DNA of 12,502 bases from CAMAUF01 sp046152925 (GTDB lineage: Bacteria > Chloroflexota > Dehalococcoidia > Tepidiformales > Tepidiformaceae). A program made the position numbers and the translations under genes. The notes below the pieces were generated by a model. The model searched no databases. It was not told the DNA's origin and saw nothing but the letters and a program-made list of their open reading frames with translations. The DNA lies in assembly GCA_046152925.1 (NCBI GenBank), contig JBJXFX010000162.1, positions 1 to 12,502 of the forward strand, in the 5' to 3' direction. Shown here piece by piece: positions 1 to 7,036 of the stretch (its first letter is position 1; every line of letters begins with the position of its first letter).

Positions 1-3000
1 CGCCTCGCCCGCGAAGTCGAAGCCGATGCCGAAGCCCTCGGCATGCAGACCGTCTTCGGGCGCTTCATCGAAGACGGCCAGACACCCTTCCTCGCCTTCG
101 CCTCGGCCTTCGTCCCCCAGTGCGAACGCGCCCGGCTGCTCGACGACGGCTCGCCGCTCGGCCCCCTCGCCCTGCATTTGCGACGGATCGCCGGGCTGCC
201 CGCCGAAGCGCCAGGCAACGCCGAGGCCGGCGCCGGCGCGGGCCTGCCGCTCGCACTCGGACGGGCGGCCCTGTTGCTCGCACGCCGCCGCCCCCTGCTG
301 CTCGTGCTCGACGACCTCCATTGGGCCGAGGCCGCCTCGGTCGACCTCTTCGCCCACCTCGTCCGCGCCATCGCCGACGCCGCCGAGCGCGAGCCCGCCC
401 GCATCTGCATTTTGGCGATCATGCGTCCCCCCGAGCCCGACGGGCACCTCCAGCGCACCCTGGAGCGACTACGGCGTGAGCCCGTCGTCAGCGAGCTCGC
501 CCTCGGCGGGATGGACGAGCTTGAGCTGAACGAGCTCGTTGCCGGGCACGCTGGGGCCGCCTGCTCGCCACCCCTGCTCGGGGCGCTGCAGCGGGCGGCC
601 CGCGGCAACCCCCTCTTCGCGCTGGAGCTTGTCGACCATCTCGAGACGAGCGGCGCCCTGACCCGCGAACACGGGCGGCTCGCCAGCGCGGTCGACCCCG
701 AAGTGTTGCCGCTGCCGCGCGAAGTGACGCGTGCGATCGCTGACCGTGTGGCGGCGCTGCCCGGCGCGCTGCGGCAGGCGCTGACCGCCGCGGCGCTTTC
801 GGGCGACGAGCTCACGGTCGAGCACTTCGCCGTCGTGGCCGGCCTGAGCGAGGACGCCGCGCTCGACCTTGCCGACGCGGCGGTGTCCGCGCGCCTCTTC
901 GTCGACACCGGCGAGAGCTACCGGTTCGCGCATCCGGTGATCCGTCACGTCCTCCAAGAGCAAGCGACGAGCTCGCGCCGCCCCCGGCTCCACGGCCAAA
1001 TCGCCCAACGCCTCCTCGCGGCCTACGGCGACGGCGACGAGTACGTCATGGAGTTGGCCGGCCATCTCTTGCTCGCAGGCGACCGCAGCCCAGCCTCGGG
1101 CCCGCTGTTCCGGCGCGGGGCCGATAGTGCATTCGCCCGGCTCTCGTGGCTCCGCGCCGCGGAGCTCCGGGAGCGCGCGCTGGAGTGTCAGGGATATGCG
1201 GACTCGCTCCCCGTGCGCGAACGCGCCGAGCTCTTTCGGCTCGCCGGGGTCGCTCATTACCGGGCCATGGATGTCGCGACAGCCGCGGAGCGATTTGAGC
1301 GCGCGATAGAGGGTTTCCGGGCCGCCGGTGACACGGAAGGATGGGGCGCTGCCCTCGATGGGCGGATCAGGATCGAGGTGTCGCACACATCGTTTCAGCC
1401 ACCGGACCGACGCGTGCTCGGACTCTTTCGCGACTTCGAAGCCGCTGTCGGGCCAGCAGACCCAGCCATTAGGAAGACACTCCCGATCTGGGCGGAGCTG
1501 CTTTACCGTCTTCAAGACAGCGAGCAGGAATCCGTCGCTCAGCGCGCGCTCGACCTCGGAAACGCCGCCGAGGATCGGCTCGTCGTGTTCCATAGCACGT
1601 TCGCGCTCGGATTAGCGGCGGCGGCGAGGCTCGATTGGCACACCGCGGCCATCCGCTACAGAGAGGTCCTGGATCTCGCTGCTGGCCTCGGCGACCCGTG
1701 GTATCGAGCGTGGGGTCTGCAGAATCTCCCAGTTGCGCTTGGTGGAGTCGGCCGGGTTGAGGAGGCCCTCGCGGCCGCCGAGACCGCCGCCGAGTACGCT
1801 CGCGGCCTCGGCGATTGGGCGATCGTGGCCACCGCCAGCGCCTGGAAAGGCGACCTCGCCGCTGCCCTTGGCAAGTTCGACGAGGTCGAGCGTTGCGCTG
1901 CCGCCGCCTACCGGGGATTGCAACGGTCAGAGTTTGCCTGGGCTGGCCCTCCGTTGTACTCCGGCCTGGCTTGGAGCCGTGCGCAACGGGGCCAGGCGGC
2001 CGCAGCGCGTGATGCCGTCGATGCGCTCGAACGTATCGTGGGCCGACGCATGACCACCGACCTGCGCGTTCTAGTCTGCGCGCTCACGGACGGCCCGGCC
2101 GTCGCGGTTCGGGAGATCGAGATTCTCGGCGCCCGCCTCGACTGGCTGCCCGCGCTAAACAACGGAAACCTCTGGATTATCGCCATCCGTGCGCAGGTCG
2201 CGGTGGCCGCGCGGTCCGAGCCCCTCGCCCGCGGTGTGCTCCCTTTAATCGAGGAGGCGATCGCGCGTGGGGTCGAGTTCGCCCCGAACCCGGGCATGTC
2301 GCTCATCGCCCTCCGGGCGCTGCTCCGGGCCCTCATTGGGAACGTCACCGAGACCGAGCTCCAGGAAGCGACCACGCATGCTCGGCTCTCGGGCGCCTAC
2401 CCGGATTTGGTGCGGCTGCTCTTGCTCTCGGAGCGCTTGGGCCACCCGTCCGGGGAAAGCGTTGGCAGCGAAGCGCTCGCGATCGGCCGGGAAATCGGCC
2501 TTGGAGAAGCCTTCTTCCATTGTTACGGCTCTCCTTGGCTTGCGGCTGAGATGCGGGGTGGCGCCCCTCACGACGACCTCCGCTTCGAGTGCCTCTGCGA
2601 GATGGCGCTTGGACTCGACGATGCGGCCATCGCCGAGAAGCTCCTCGTGAGCGAGGCCACCGTGCGCGCGATGCGCGCGCGGCTCAGTGCCGAGTTCGGA
2701 TCCAACCCGCTCGCCGTGCCGGCTCGCGACCCTCGTCTCGCGTTCGCTCAGGCGGCCGCCGAAGCCGGGCCGTTGGGCCACGCCGGACCGCTCGCCTTCT
2801 TGTTCAGTGACCTTGTGGACTCGACGCCGATTAACACCGCCGTCGGGGATGCTGCCTGGGCAGCGTTCTTGGCGGACCATCACCGCGCAATGCGACAGTT
2901 GGCGGAGGGCACGGGCGGGCAGCTTGTGAGTACGGAGGGCGACGGGACATTCGCGGCTTTCACCTCCGTCGACGAGGCCCTGGAGTGTGCGCGTGGCATC

Positions 3001-3303
3001 CACGCGGGGATGGCCGCCCTCGGCGGCTGGCCGATTCGCGCCCGCGTGGGCATCCACCTAGGGGACGCCGTGAGTTATCGCGATGCGGCGGGCACGGTCG
3101 ACTACTTCGGCGTCAACGTGACGACCGCCGCCCGCATCTGCCAGAGCGCCGGAGCGAGCGAGACGCTGGTCTCCGAAGCCGCGCGCGCCGCCGTCTCCGA
3201 TACCCCTTCTGGCAGGTTCGAAGCGAGGGGCTTATTCGCCCTCAAAGGCCTCGACGATCGTGTCCGCGTCTACGCTGTCGCCTCCGCGACATCCGCTGTG
3301 TGA
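1..3303 (+). CDS. LuxR-type ATPase regulator with C-terminal class III nucleotidyl cyclase domain (5' truncated)
   Basis: A large signalling protein, probably cytoplasmic, of which 1100 residues are visible. The frame is open to base 1 and begins RLAREVEADAEALG, which normally follows a Walker A P-loop, so the P-loop and true start lie just outside; the ATG at 43 is internal. Numbering from that Met: Walker B LLLVLDDLHWAE (D90, D91), the winged-helix region typical of large ATP-binding LuxR regulators (about 220-320), TPR-like helices (about 365-830), a LuxR-like helix-turn-helix (about 847-886, AAIAEKLLVSEATVRA), then a class III cyclase domain (917-1080). In the cyclase, metal-binding Asp923 (FSDLVDST) and Asp967 (EGDG), substrate-side Asp1020 (DYFG) and Arg1031 are present. 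Ser963 replaces the usual adenine-contacting Lys, and Thr1027 replaces the Asn of VNxAAR. The likely role is ATP/ligand-gated transcription control plus cAMP or cGMP synthesis. Family is confident; activity and nucleotide are uncertain. Confidence 0.88.
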   Translation, partial: RLAREVEADAEALGMQTVFGRFIEDGQTPFLAFASAFVPQCERARLLDDGSPLGPLALHLRRIAGLPAEAPGNAEAGAGAGLPLALGRAALLLARRRPLLLVLDDLHWAEAASVDLFAHLVRAIADAAEREPARICILAIMRPPEPDGHLQRTLERLRREPVVSELALGGMDELELNELVAGHAGAACSPPLLGALQRAARGNPLFALELVDHLETSGALTREHGRLASAVDPEVLPLPREVTRAIADRVAALPGALRQALTAAALSGDELTVEHFAVVAGLSEDAALDLADAAVSARLFVDTGESYRFAHPVIRHVLQEQATSSRRPRLHGQIAQRLLAAYGDGDEYVMELAGHLLLAGDRSPASGPLFRRGADSAFARLSWLRAAELRERALECQGYADSLPVRERAELFRLAGVAHYRAMDVATAAERFERAIEGFRAAGDTEGWGAALDGRIRIEVSHTSFQPPDRRVLGLFRDFEAAVGPADPAIRKTLPIWAELLYRLQDSEQESVAQRALDLGNAAEDRLVVFHSTFALGLAAAARLDWHTAAIRYREVLDLAAGLGDPWYRAWGLQNLPVALGGVGRVEEALAAAETAAEYARGLGDWAIVATASAWKGDLAAALGKFDEVERCAAAAYRGLQRSEFAWAGPPLYSGLAWSRAQRGQAAAARDAVDALERIVGRRMTTDLRVLVCALTDGPAVAVREIEILGARLDWLPALNNGNLWIIAIRAQVAVAARSEPLARGVLPLIEEAIARGVEFAPNPGMSLIALRALLRALIGNVTETELQEATTHARLSGAYPDLVRLLLLSERLGHPSGESVGSEALAIGREIGLGEAFFHCYGSPWLAAEMRGGAPHDDLRFECLCEMALGLDDAAIAEKLLVSEATVRAMRARLSAEFGSNPLAVPARDPRLAFAQAAAEAGPLGHAGPLAFLFSDLVDSTPINTAVGDAAWAAFLADHHRAMRQLAEGTGGQLVSTEGDGTFAAFTSVDEALECARGIHAGMAALGGWPIRARVGIHLGDAVSYRDAAGTVDYFGVNVTTAARICQSAGASETLVSEAARAAVSDTPSGRFEARGLFALKGLDDRVRVYAVASATSAV

Positions 3304-3314
3304 ACTACGTCACA
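3299..3314. promoter_or_regulatory. CRP/FNR-type operator, TGTGA-N6-TCACA
   Basis: TGTGA (3299-3303), six bases, TCACA (3310-3314) is a perfect match to both half-sites of the consensus for CRP-family cAMP-binding regulators. The left half is formed by the last codon (GTG) and stop (TGA) of the cyclase-domain gene. It ends 8 bases before the -35 hexamer at 3323. With transcription expected near 3359, its centre is at about -52.5, which is not one of the classical activating positions (-41.5, -61.5). Whether it activates or represses is therefore open. No second perfect copy was noticed in the window. Confidence 0.6.
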
Positions 3315-3322
3315 GATCGCCC

Positions 3323-3352
3323 TTGACGGGTACGTTAGGAAGCACGCATAGT
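3323..3352 (+). promoter_or_regulatory. sigma-70-like promoter of the unknown gene pair
   Basis: TTGACG (3323-3328, 5/6 match to the -35 consensus), an 18-base spacer, then CATAGT (3347-3352, 4/6 match to -10). It lies in the 79-base gap between the cyclase gene and the next CDS, giving a predicted start near 3359 and a leader of about 24 bases. The downstream pair can therefore be transcribed independently of the cyclase gene. Confidence 0.6.
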
Positions 3353-3382
3353 CCGCCCGACCACACGGGGGACGGACTGAAC

Positions 3383-4210
3383 ATGGGTGATCCCGGGAGC
3401 ATGCCGACCATCGTCTTTCGGGGCGACGCTTGCCACAGATACAGCGAGTTCTGGAACAGCCACCTCGAGATGCGATTTGCCATGATCAAATACTTGCGAT
3501 GGTTCCTGAGCGGGGCCGCGAGTGAAAAACCCGATTGGGAGCCAGCTGGAGCGTCACCACCAGATAAATTGATCGAGTGTTACCAAAGGATCGATATCGG
3601 AAGGAAATTTTCTGGAGACCTTTCGCATATGGATCTGGACTGGTTTCCGCACGACAAGATCACAACGTTCTTCCGTGTCTTGAATTGGTTCTACGATGAA
3701 AATGATAACTACCAACTAGATCCGGGAGAGATCGCCGGATTCGGATACCCAAGTAAGTCATTTGGTAGACGATTCGAGAAAATTAACGGGTGGGGTTTCT
3801 TGCAAGCCCTGGAAGCATCACTCTATCTGAAAGGAACTGGGACGACGGTAGCCGAGAAGGACACGACAATCGACGGTGTCATACTTCGGTTACCATGCAG
3901 CAACTGGAAGGTGGCCACGTTCTCAGAGACAATCGGACAGGTACCACGCCATCGTAAAATCGACATGTACTGGGTTTGCGGCAAGGACTACTCGGCTGAC
4001 ATGCAAGTATTTTGGGATGAAGAGCGCGTGACTGTCTTCACGGTCACCCCTCCCATGGCCGAGGCTGCGGCAAACCCACCCAAGTCAGCGCGTCTCCTCG
4101 ACGACAAGGCGAAGGCCGGTCGCGGCATGATCCTCGTCCGCAACATGGGGGCGCCCTGGGACGGTGGCCCTGTGGAGGCCTTTGTCGTAGACCGAGAGCA
4201 CGGCGGCTAG
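3383..4210 (+). CDS. Unknown protein with EF-hand-like loop, low-GC gene
   Basis: I do not recognise this 275-aa protein. The ATG at 3383 was chosen because GGGGGA (3367-3372) sits 10 bases upstream and a promoter precedes it. The frame continues back to 3260, but that would overlap the cyclase gene; an ATG at 3401 has its purine run too close. The product looks soluble, with no signal peptide or membrane segment, and is rich in Trp, Phe and Tyr between residues 15 and 210. Residues 105-116 (DENDNYQLDPGE) match a 12-residue EF-hand calcium loop at positions 1, 3, 5, 8, 9 and 12, with Tyr instead of Gly at 6. GC falls to about 44% over 3541-3720 (my count) against about 70% around it, then rises in the last 180 bases. 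This suggests horizontal acquisition. The next gene starts 28 bases downstream, so the two are probably co-transcribed. Confidence 0.75.
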   Translation: MGDPGSMPTIVFRGDACHRYSEFWNSHLEMRFAMIKYLRWFLSGAASEKPDWEPAGASPPDKLIECYQRIDIGRKFSGDLSHMDLDWFPHDKITTFFRVLNWFYDENDNYQLDPGEIAGFGYPSKSFGRRFEKINGWGFLQALEASLYLKGTGTTVAEKDTTIDGVILRLPCSNWKVATFSETIGQVPRHRKIDMYWVCGKDYSADMQVFWDEERVTVFTVTPPMAEAAANPPKSARLLDDKAKAGRGMILVRNMGAPWDGGPVEAFVVDREHGG

Positions 4211-4237
4211 ATCCCTCGTCGCACCAGGAGGCCCTCA

Positions 4238-4774
4238 ATGGAAAACGGCGTTGTTGAACTTTCCGGGAAGATAGTGGGTGCGGCCGAACGCGCGCATCTC
4301 ACCCTCGAACCATTCGAAGGGCCACTCCGCGACCACATCGCGGCGACGTTCCCAGGCATCGAGTTCAGCCTTCGGGCCGGGGACGATTTCTCTGCCCAAT
4401 TCGCGCCCGACGGCTCAAGCCTATCGGCCACCTGGGTGCTCTTTGGCGAGCGCACCGGTAAGGATGCCAATGGTGGCCGTGCGAGGCCGTTCCTGAACTG
4501 TCCCTGGAACGAGGCCGAAGGAGAGGGCCACCGCCAGATAGTCCTCTGGGTTTTCACCGCGGGCCGGACGATCGACGGCGGTTGGCGCTTCGCCAGTCGT
4601 TTCGACACCCTGAGCGCAATGGGCCAAATGGGTGTGGCAGTGGTCGGGCGGCCGGTTGCACGGCCTATCCGCGGGCGGGTCAAGGTCGCCGAAGCGTTCG
4701 CCGCCGCGGATCTCTTCAAAGCGACACCTGATTCCGCAGGCCCCGAGCACTCAAGCTCCCAAAGCGCGAGCTAA
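4238..4774 (+). CDS. Unknown 178-aa protein, second gene of the pair
   Basis: No family recognised. The start is well supported: AGGAGG (4226-4231) lies 6 bases before ATG, within the 27-base gap after the preceding gene, so the two form a likely operon. The sequence looks like a soluble mixed alpha/beta protein: an acidic and hydrophobic N-terminal part, a central Trp-containing stretch (ATWVLFGER near residue 66, IVLWVFTAGR near 102), and a polar Ser-rich tail (residues 165-178). No catalytic signature, Cys cluster, signal peptide or membrane helix is visible. GC content and codon use are closer to the genome norm than in the preceding gene. The last 24 bases overlap convergently with the 3' end of otsB. 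Because it shares the promoter and CRP-like operator with its neighbour, it may be a partner of that protein; this is inferred from context only. Confidence 0.72.
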   Translation: MENGVVELSGKIVGAAERAHLTLEPFEGPLRDHIAATFPGIEFSLRAGDDFSAQFAPDGSSLSATWVLFGERTGKDANGGRARPFLNCPWNEAEGEGHRQIVLWVFTAGRTIDGGWRFASRFDTLSAMGQMGVAVVGRPVARPIRGRVKVAEAFAAADLFKATPDSAGPEHSSSQSAS

Positions 4775-5539
4775 CGTCTCCAGCGCCTCGCGAGCCTCGT
4801 CCGTGCTCCGCAGCAAGACGTCGCTCAGCTCCGCGATCTCGGCCGGTGTCTCTGGGCCGCCGCTGACGCCGGCCAGCAGGATGTGCAGCCCCTGGTTCTT
4901 CGCCATCTCCAACGCCGCGCGAAACATCGCCGCGTCCGTGATGTCGTCGCCCATCACCAGCAGCGAACGGCATTTCACGTGGCGGACCAGCGCTGTCAGC
5001 GCCAAGTCCTTGCCGCCTTGCGCATCCGGCAACACCTCGAGCACCATCCGGCCCTCGCGCAGCCGCAGGTCGGTGGGCAGCTCCTGCAAGGCGTGGCGCA
5101 GCTGAAACTCGAGCTCGGGCGTTTGGCGGTAATGAAACGCCGTCGAAATCGCCTTGCGCTCGACGTGCAAGAAGGCGCTCGGCACCGCCGAAATCACCCG
5201 CTGCTCGATCGACTCCAGCGCCGCGCTGAGCCGCACGCGGTCGACGCCGGGCAGGAGGTCGTTCTCGAAGCTCGGCTCCAGCCCGTGGCTCCCGATCACG
5301 ATCACGCCGTCGCACGGCACCATCCGGCGCGCGGTATTTAGGTCACGCCCCGTGATCACCGCCACCTTCGCGACGGCCGCCAGCCGGTCCAGCACGGCGA
5401 GGGTCGACGCGGGGGCGCGCGCTTCCGAGGCGGTCGGCACGATCGGCGCGAGCGTGCCATCCAGGTCGGTCGCGATGAGGAGCGGGCCGCGGGCCGCGGC
5501 CAGCCGCCGGAACTGTTCGATGGCGTCGAGGTTCAACAT
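4751..5539 (-). CDS. otsB: Trehalose-6-phosphate phosphatase
   Basis: HAD-superfamily phosphatase that converts trehalose 6-phosphate to trehalose in the cytoplasm; 262 aa, close to the usual length (about 266 in E. coli). Motif I ATDLDGTLAPI gives nucleophile Asp25 and acid/base Asp27; motif II is ITGRD (Thr63); the VIGSHGLE segment (82-88) and cap segment VERKAISTAFHYR (126-138) are typical of OtsB; GGKD supplies Lys177; motif IV GDDITD gives Asp198, Asp199 and Asp202. The acidic pair usually following (TDEDAF) is TDAAMF here. The start is ATG at 5539 with GGAGG 7 bases upstream. The ATG overlaps the otsA stop (ATGTTGA, 7 bases), so translation is probably coupled. The frame extends upstream only as read-through of otsA in another phase. 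Its 3' end overlaps the convergent unknown gene by 24 bases. Confidence 0.93.
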   Translation of the reverse strand: MLNLDAIEQFRRLAAARGPLLIATDLDGTLAPIVPTASEARAPASTLAVLDRLAAVAKVAVITGRDLNTARRMVPCDGVIVIGSHGLEPSFENDLLPGVDRVRLSAALESIEQRVISAVPSAFLHVERKAISTAFHYRQTPELEFQLRHALQELPTDLRLREGRMVLEVLPDAQGGKDLALTALVRHVKCRSLLVMGDDITDAAMFRAALEMAKNQGLHILLAGVSGGPETPAEIAELSDVLLRSTDEAREALETLARALGA

Positions 5540-6975
5540 GGATAGGCCTCCAAAGCGGAGAGGAATTCGGTCGCCCACGCTTTTGCGTCGCGGGCAAGGA
5601 TCGCGTCGATCAGCCGGTCGCTGATCCGGGGGAGTTCGCCGAGTACGGCCGCGCGGAGCGTCGCGAACATCGCCTCGCCGTCGAGCGGGTCGACCGTCAC
5701 GAGGCCGTCGCGCTCCGCCCCGGGGAAGGTCGCGGCGACGCCCGCGTCGCGCCCGGCGATGAGCACTCCGCGGCGCTCGCGCGGCAGCGTCTTCTGGGCC
5801 AACGCGGCCTGCATCGGTACCAGGTTCATCCCATCGCTCAGCGACGACGTGAAGACGACGGCAGCGTTTCGCTGCATCGCGACCACCTCGCTCCAGGGCC
5901 GGGCCTCGAAGGCGTGGCCGAACCGCGTCGCATCGACCGCGCGGCAAGCCGAGGCGGCGTCGTCGACCACGTCGCGCAGCCGTTCGTACGCCGGCAGGCC
6001 TCGTCGCGTCGGCGCGGCGATGCCCTCGTAGCGAAAGGGCAGGCGCTCGCGCAGCCCCCGCGCCACCGCCTCGAGCCGCTCGGGGATGCCCTTCGTGAAG
6101 TCGCAGCGCTCGATCCCGGCGACGAGCGGGAGGCCGTCGTCGCGCCGGGCCTCGCTCCCCGCCGTTTCGAGCACCGCGTTGGCGTCGACGCCGACGGGGA
6201 AGACGCCGACCGCGGTCCGGTGGCCCCGGAACGTGATCGTCTCGCCGTCGGCCACGGCGCCGAAGCTCTCACAGAAGCGGGCGAAGCGGGCGAGGTCGGC
6301 CTGCGTCTGAAAGCCGGCGAGATGCGCGCCGAGGATCCCTTGGGCGAATTCCCGCATGCACGCGAGCGCCACGGGGTCGTCGAAATCGCGCACGAGCTCC
6401 AGCGCAGGAAACGGCGTATGGAGGAAGAAGCCGACCAGCCGCCCGAAACCCGCCTCGCGCAGCATCGCCGGCGCGAGCGCAAGCTGGTAGTCGTGGATCC
6501 AACAGGCGTCGTTGGCGGGCGCCGCGAGCGCGGCCTGCGCGAACGCGCGGTTCACGCGGCGATAGGCGTCCCAGCTGCCGGTCGCGGGCGTCGCGGGCGC
6601 CGGGTAGTAGCTCGTCCGCAGGTGGAGCGGCTCCGACACGAGGTGAAGGAGCGGCCAAAGGAACGCGTTCGAAACCGACGAGTAGTGGGCCATCCACGTC
6701 GGCCCATCGAAGAACAGCCGGCGGTGGCGGAGTGGCCCGGCCGGCGTCAGGAGCGTCTCGTAGCCGCTCGGGTCGACGTGCAGGTGGTCGAAGCGGCCCT
6801 GTCCCGCGCCGACCCAGATCGTGCCCGTTCTGCCATCCCACGGCGTGACCGTCGGGCCGAGCGTCGTCAGGAGCCCGCCGCTGCCCGGAGAGGGCGCGGC
6901 CACGCCGCCTTCGGGGCCGTCGTGGTCCACGTAGGCGCGGTTCGCCAAGATCAGGCCGACGCGGGGGCTCGTCAC
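5533..6975 (-). CDS. otsA: Trehalose-6-phosphate synthase-like GT20 glycosyltransferase
   Basis: Transfers glucose from a nucleotide-glucose to glucose 6-phosphate, giving trehalose 6-phosphate for the adjacent OtsB; 480 aa, near the 474 of E. coli OtsA. GT20 landmarks: LILANR (Arg13) and the glycine loop GSGG (31-34), SNAFLWPLLH (102-111), IHDYQL (Asp162), GFFLHTPFP (182-190), GFQT (221-224), the donor-phosphate pair Arg290 and Lys295 in GIERCDFTKGIPER, and LSDGMNLV (Asp381). The Glu that normally follows (DGMNLVxxE) is Gln389 here. A GTG start at 6975 fits the protein start; GGAG is only 2 bases before it, but TATACT is 6 bases before it, so the message may be leaderless. A related glucosylglycerol-phosphate synthase is possible, but the OtsB neighbour favours trehalose. 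Confidence 0.9.
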   Translation of the reverse strand: MTSPRVGLILANRAYVDHDGPEGGVAAPSPGSGGLLTTLGPTVTPWDGRTGTIWVGAGQGRFDHLHVDPSGYETLLTPAGPLRHRRLFFDGPTWMAHYSSVSNAFLWPLLHLVSEPLHLRTSYYPAPATPATGSWDAYRRVNRAFAQAALAAPANDACWIHDYQLALAPAMLREAGFGRLVGFFLHTPFPALELVRDFDDPVALACMREFAQGILGAHLAGFQTQADLARFARFCESFGAVADGETITFRGHRTAVGVFPVGVDANAVLETAGSEARRDDGLPLVAGIERCDFTKGIPERLEAVARGLRERLPFRYEGIAAPTRRGLPAYERLRDVVDDAASACRAVDATRFGHAFEARPWSEVVAMQRNAAVVFTSSLSDGMNLVPMQAALAQKTLPRERRGVLIAGRDAGVAATFPGAERDGLVTVDPLDGEAMFATLRAAVLGELPRISDRLIDAILARDAKAWATEFLSALEAYPC

Positions 6976-6981
6976 CGCTCC

Positions 6982-6989
6982 AGTATAGT
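6982..6989. promoter_or_regulatory. Symmetric bidirectional -10 element between otsA and the MaoC-like gene
   Basis: The 8 bases AGTATAGT read TATAGT (6984-6989) on the plus strand and TATACT (6987-6982) on the minus strand, each 5/6 to TATAAT. The minus element is 6 bases from the otsA GTG, giving a leaderless message. The plus element would give a leader of about 40 bases for the gene at 7037, which has GGGAGG at 7024-7029. No convincing -35 is visible on either side. The intergenic gap is only 61 bases. Confidence 0.5.
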
Positions 6990-7036
6990 CTGCGCCAGTC
7001 GCGGCCAGCCGGGCCGCACTTTCGGGAGGTCCTCGG

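Noticed and set aside
43..45. ATG at 43 as the start of the cyclase-domain protein
   Set aside because: The frame is open to base 1 and the upstream residues (RLAREVEADAEALG) continue the ATPase domain just after a P-loop, so the gene begins outside the window.
469..1593. Long antisense frames across the regulator (469-1593, 2245-3057)
   Set aside because: Arg/Gly/Ala-rich shadow frames of the sense gene with no recognisable domain; expected in DNA of this GC content.
3260..3382. Upstream start at 3260 for the low-GC unknown gene
   Set aside because: It would overlap the cyclase gene and place coding sequence over the operator and promoter. The added residues look like out-of-frame GC-rich sequence.
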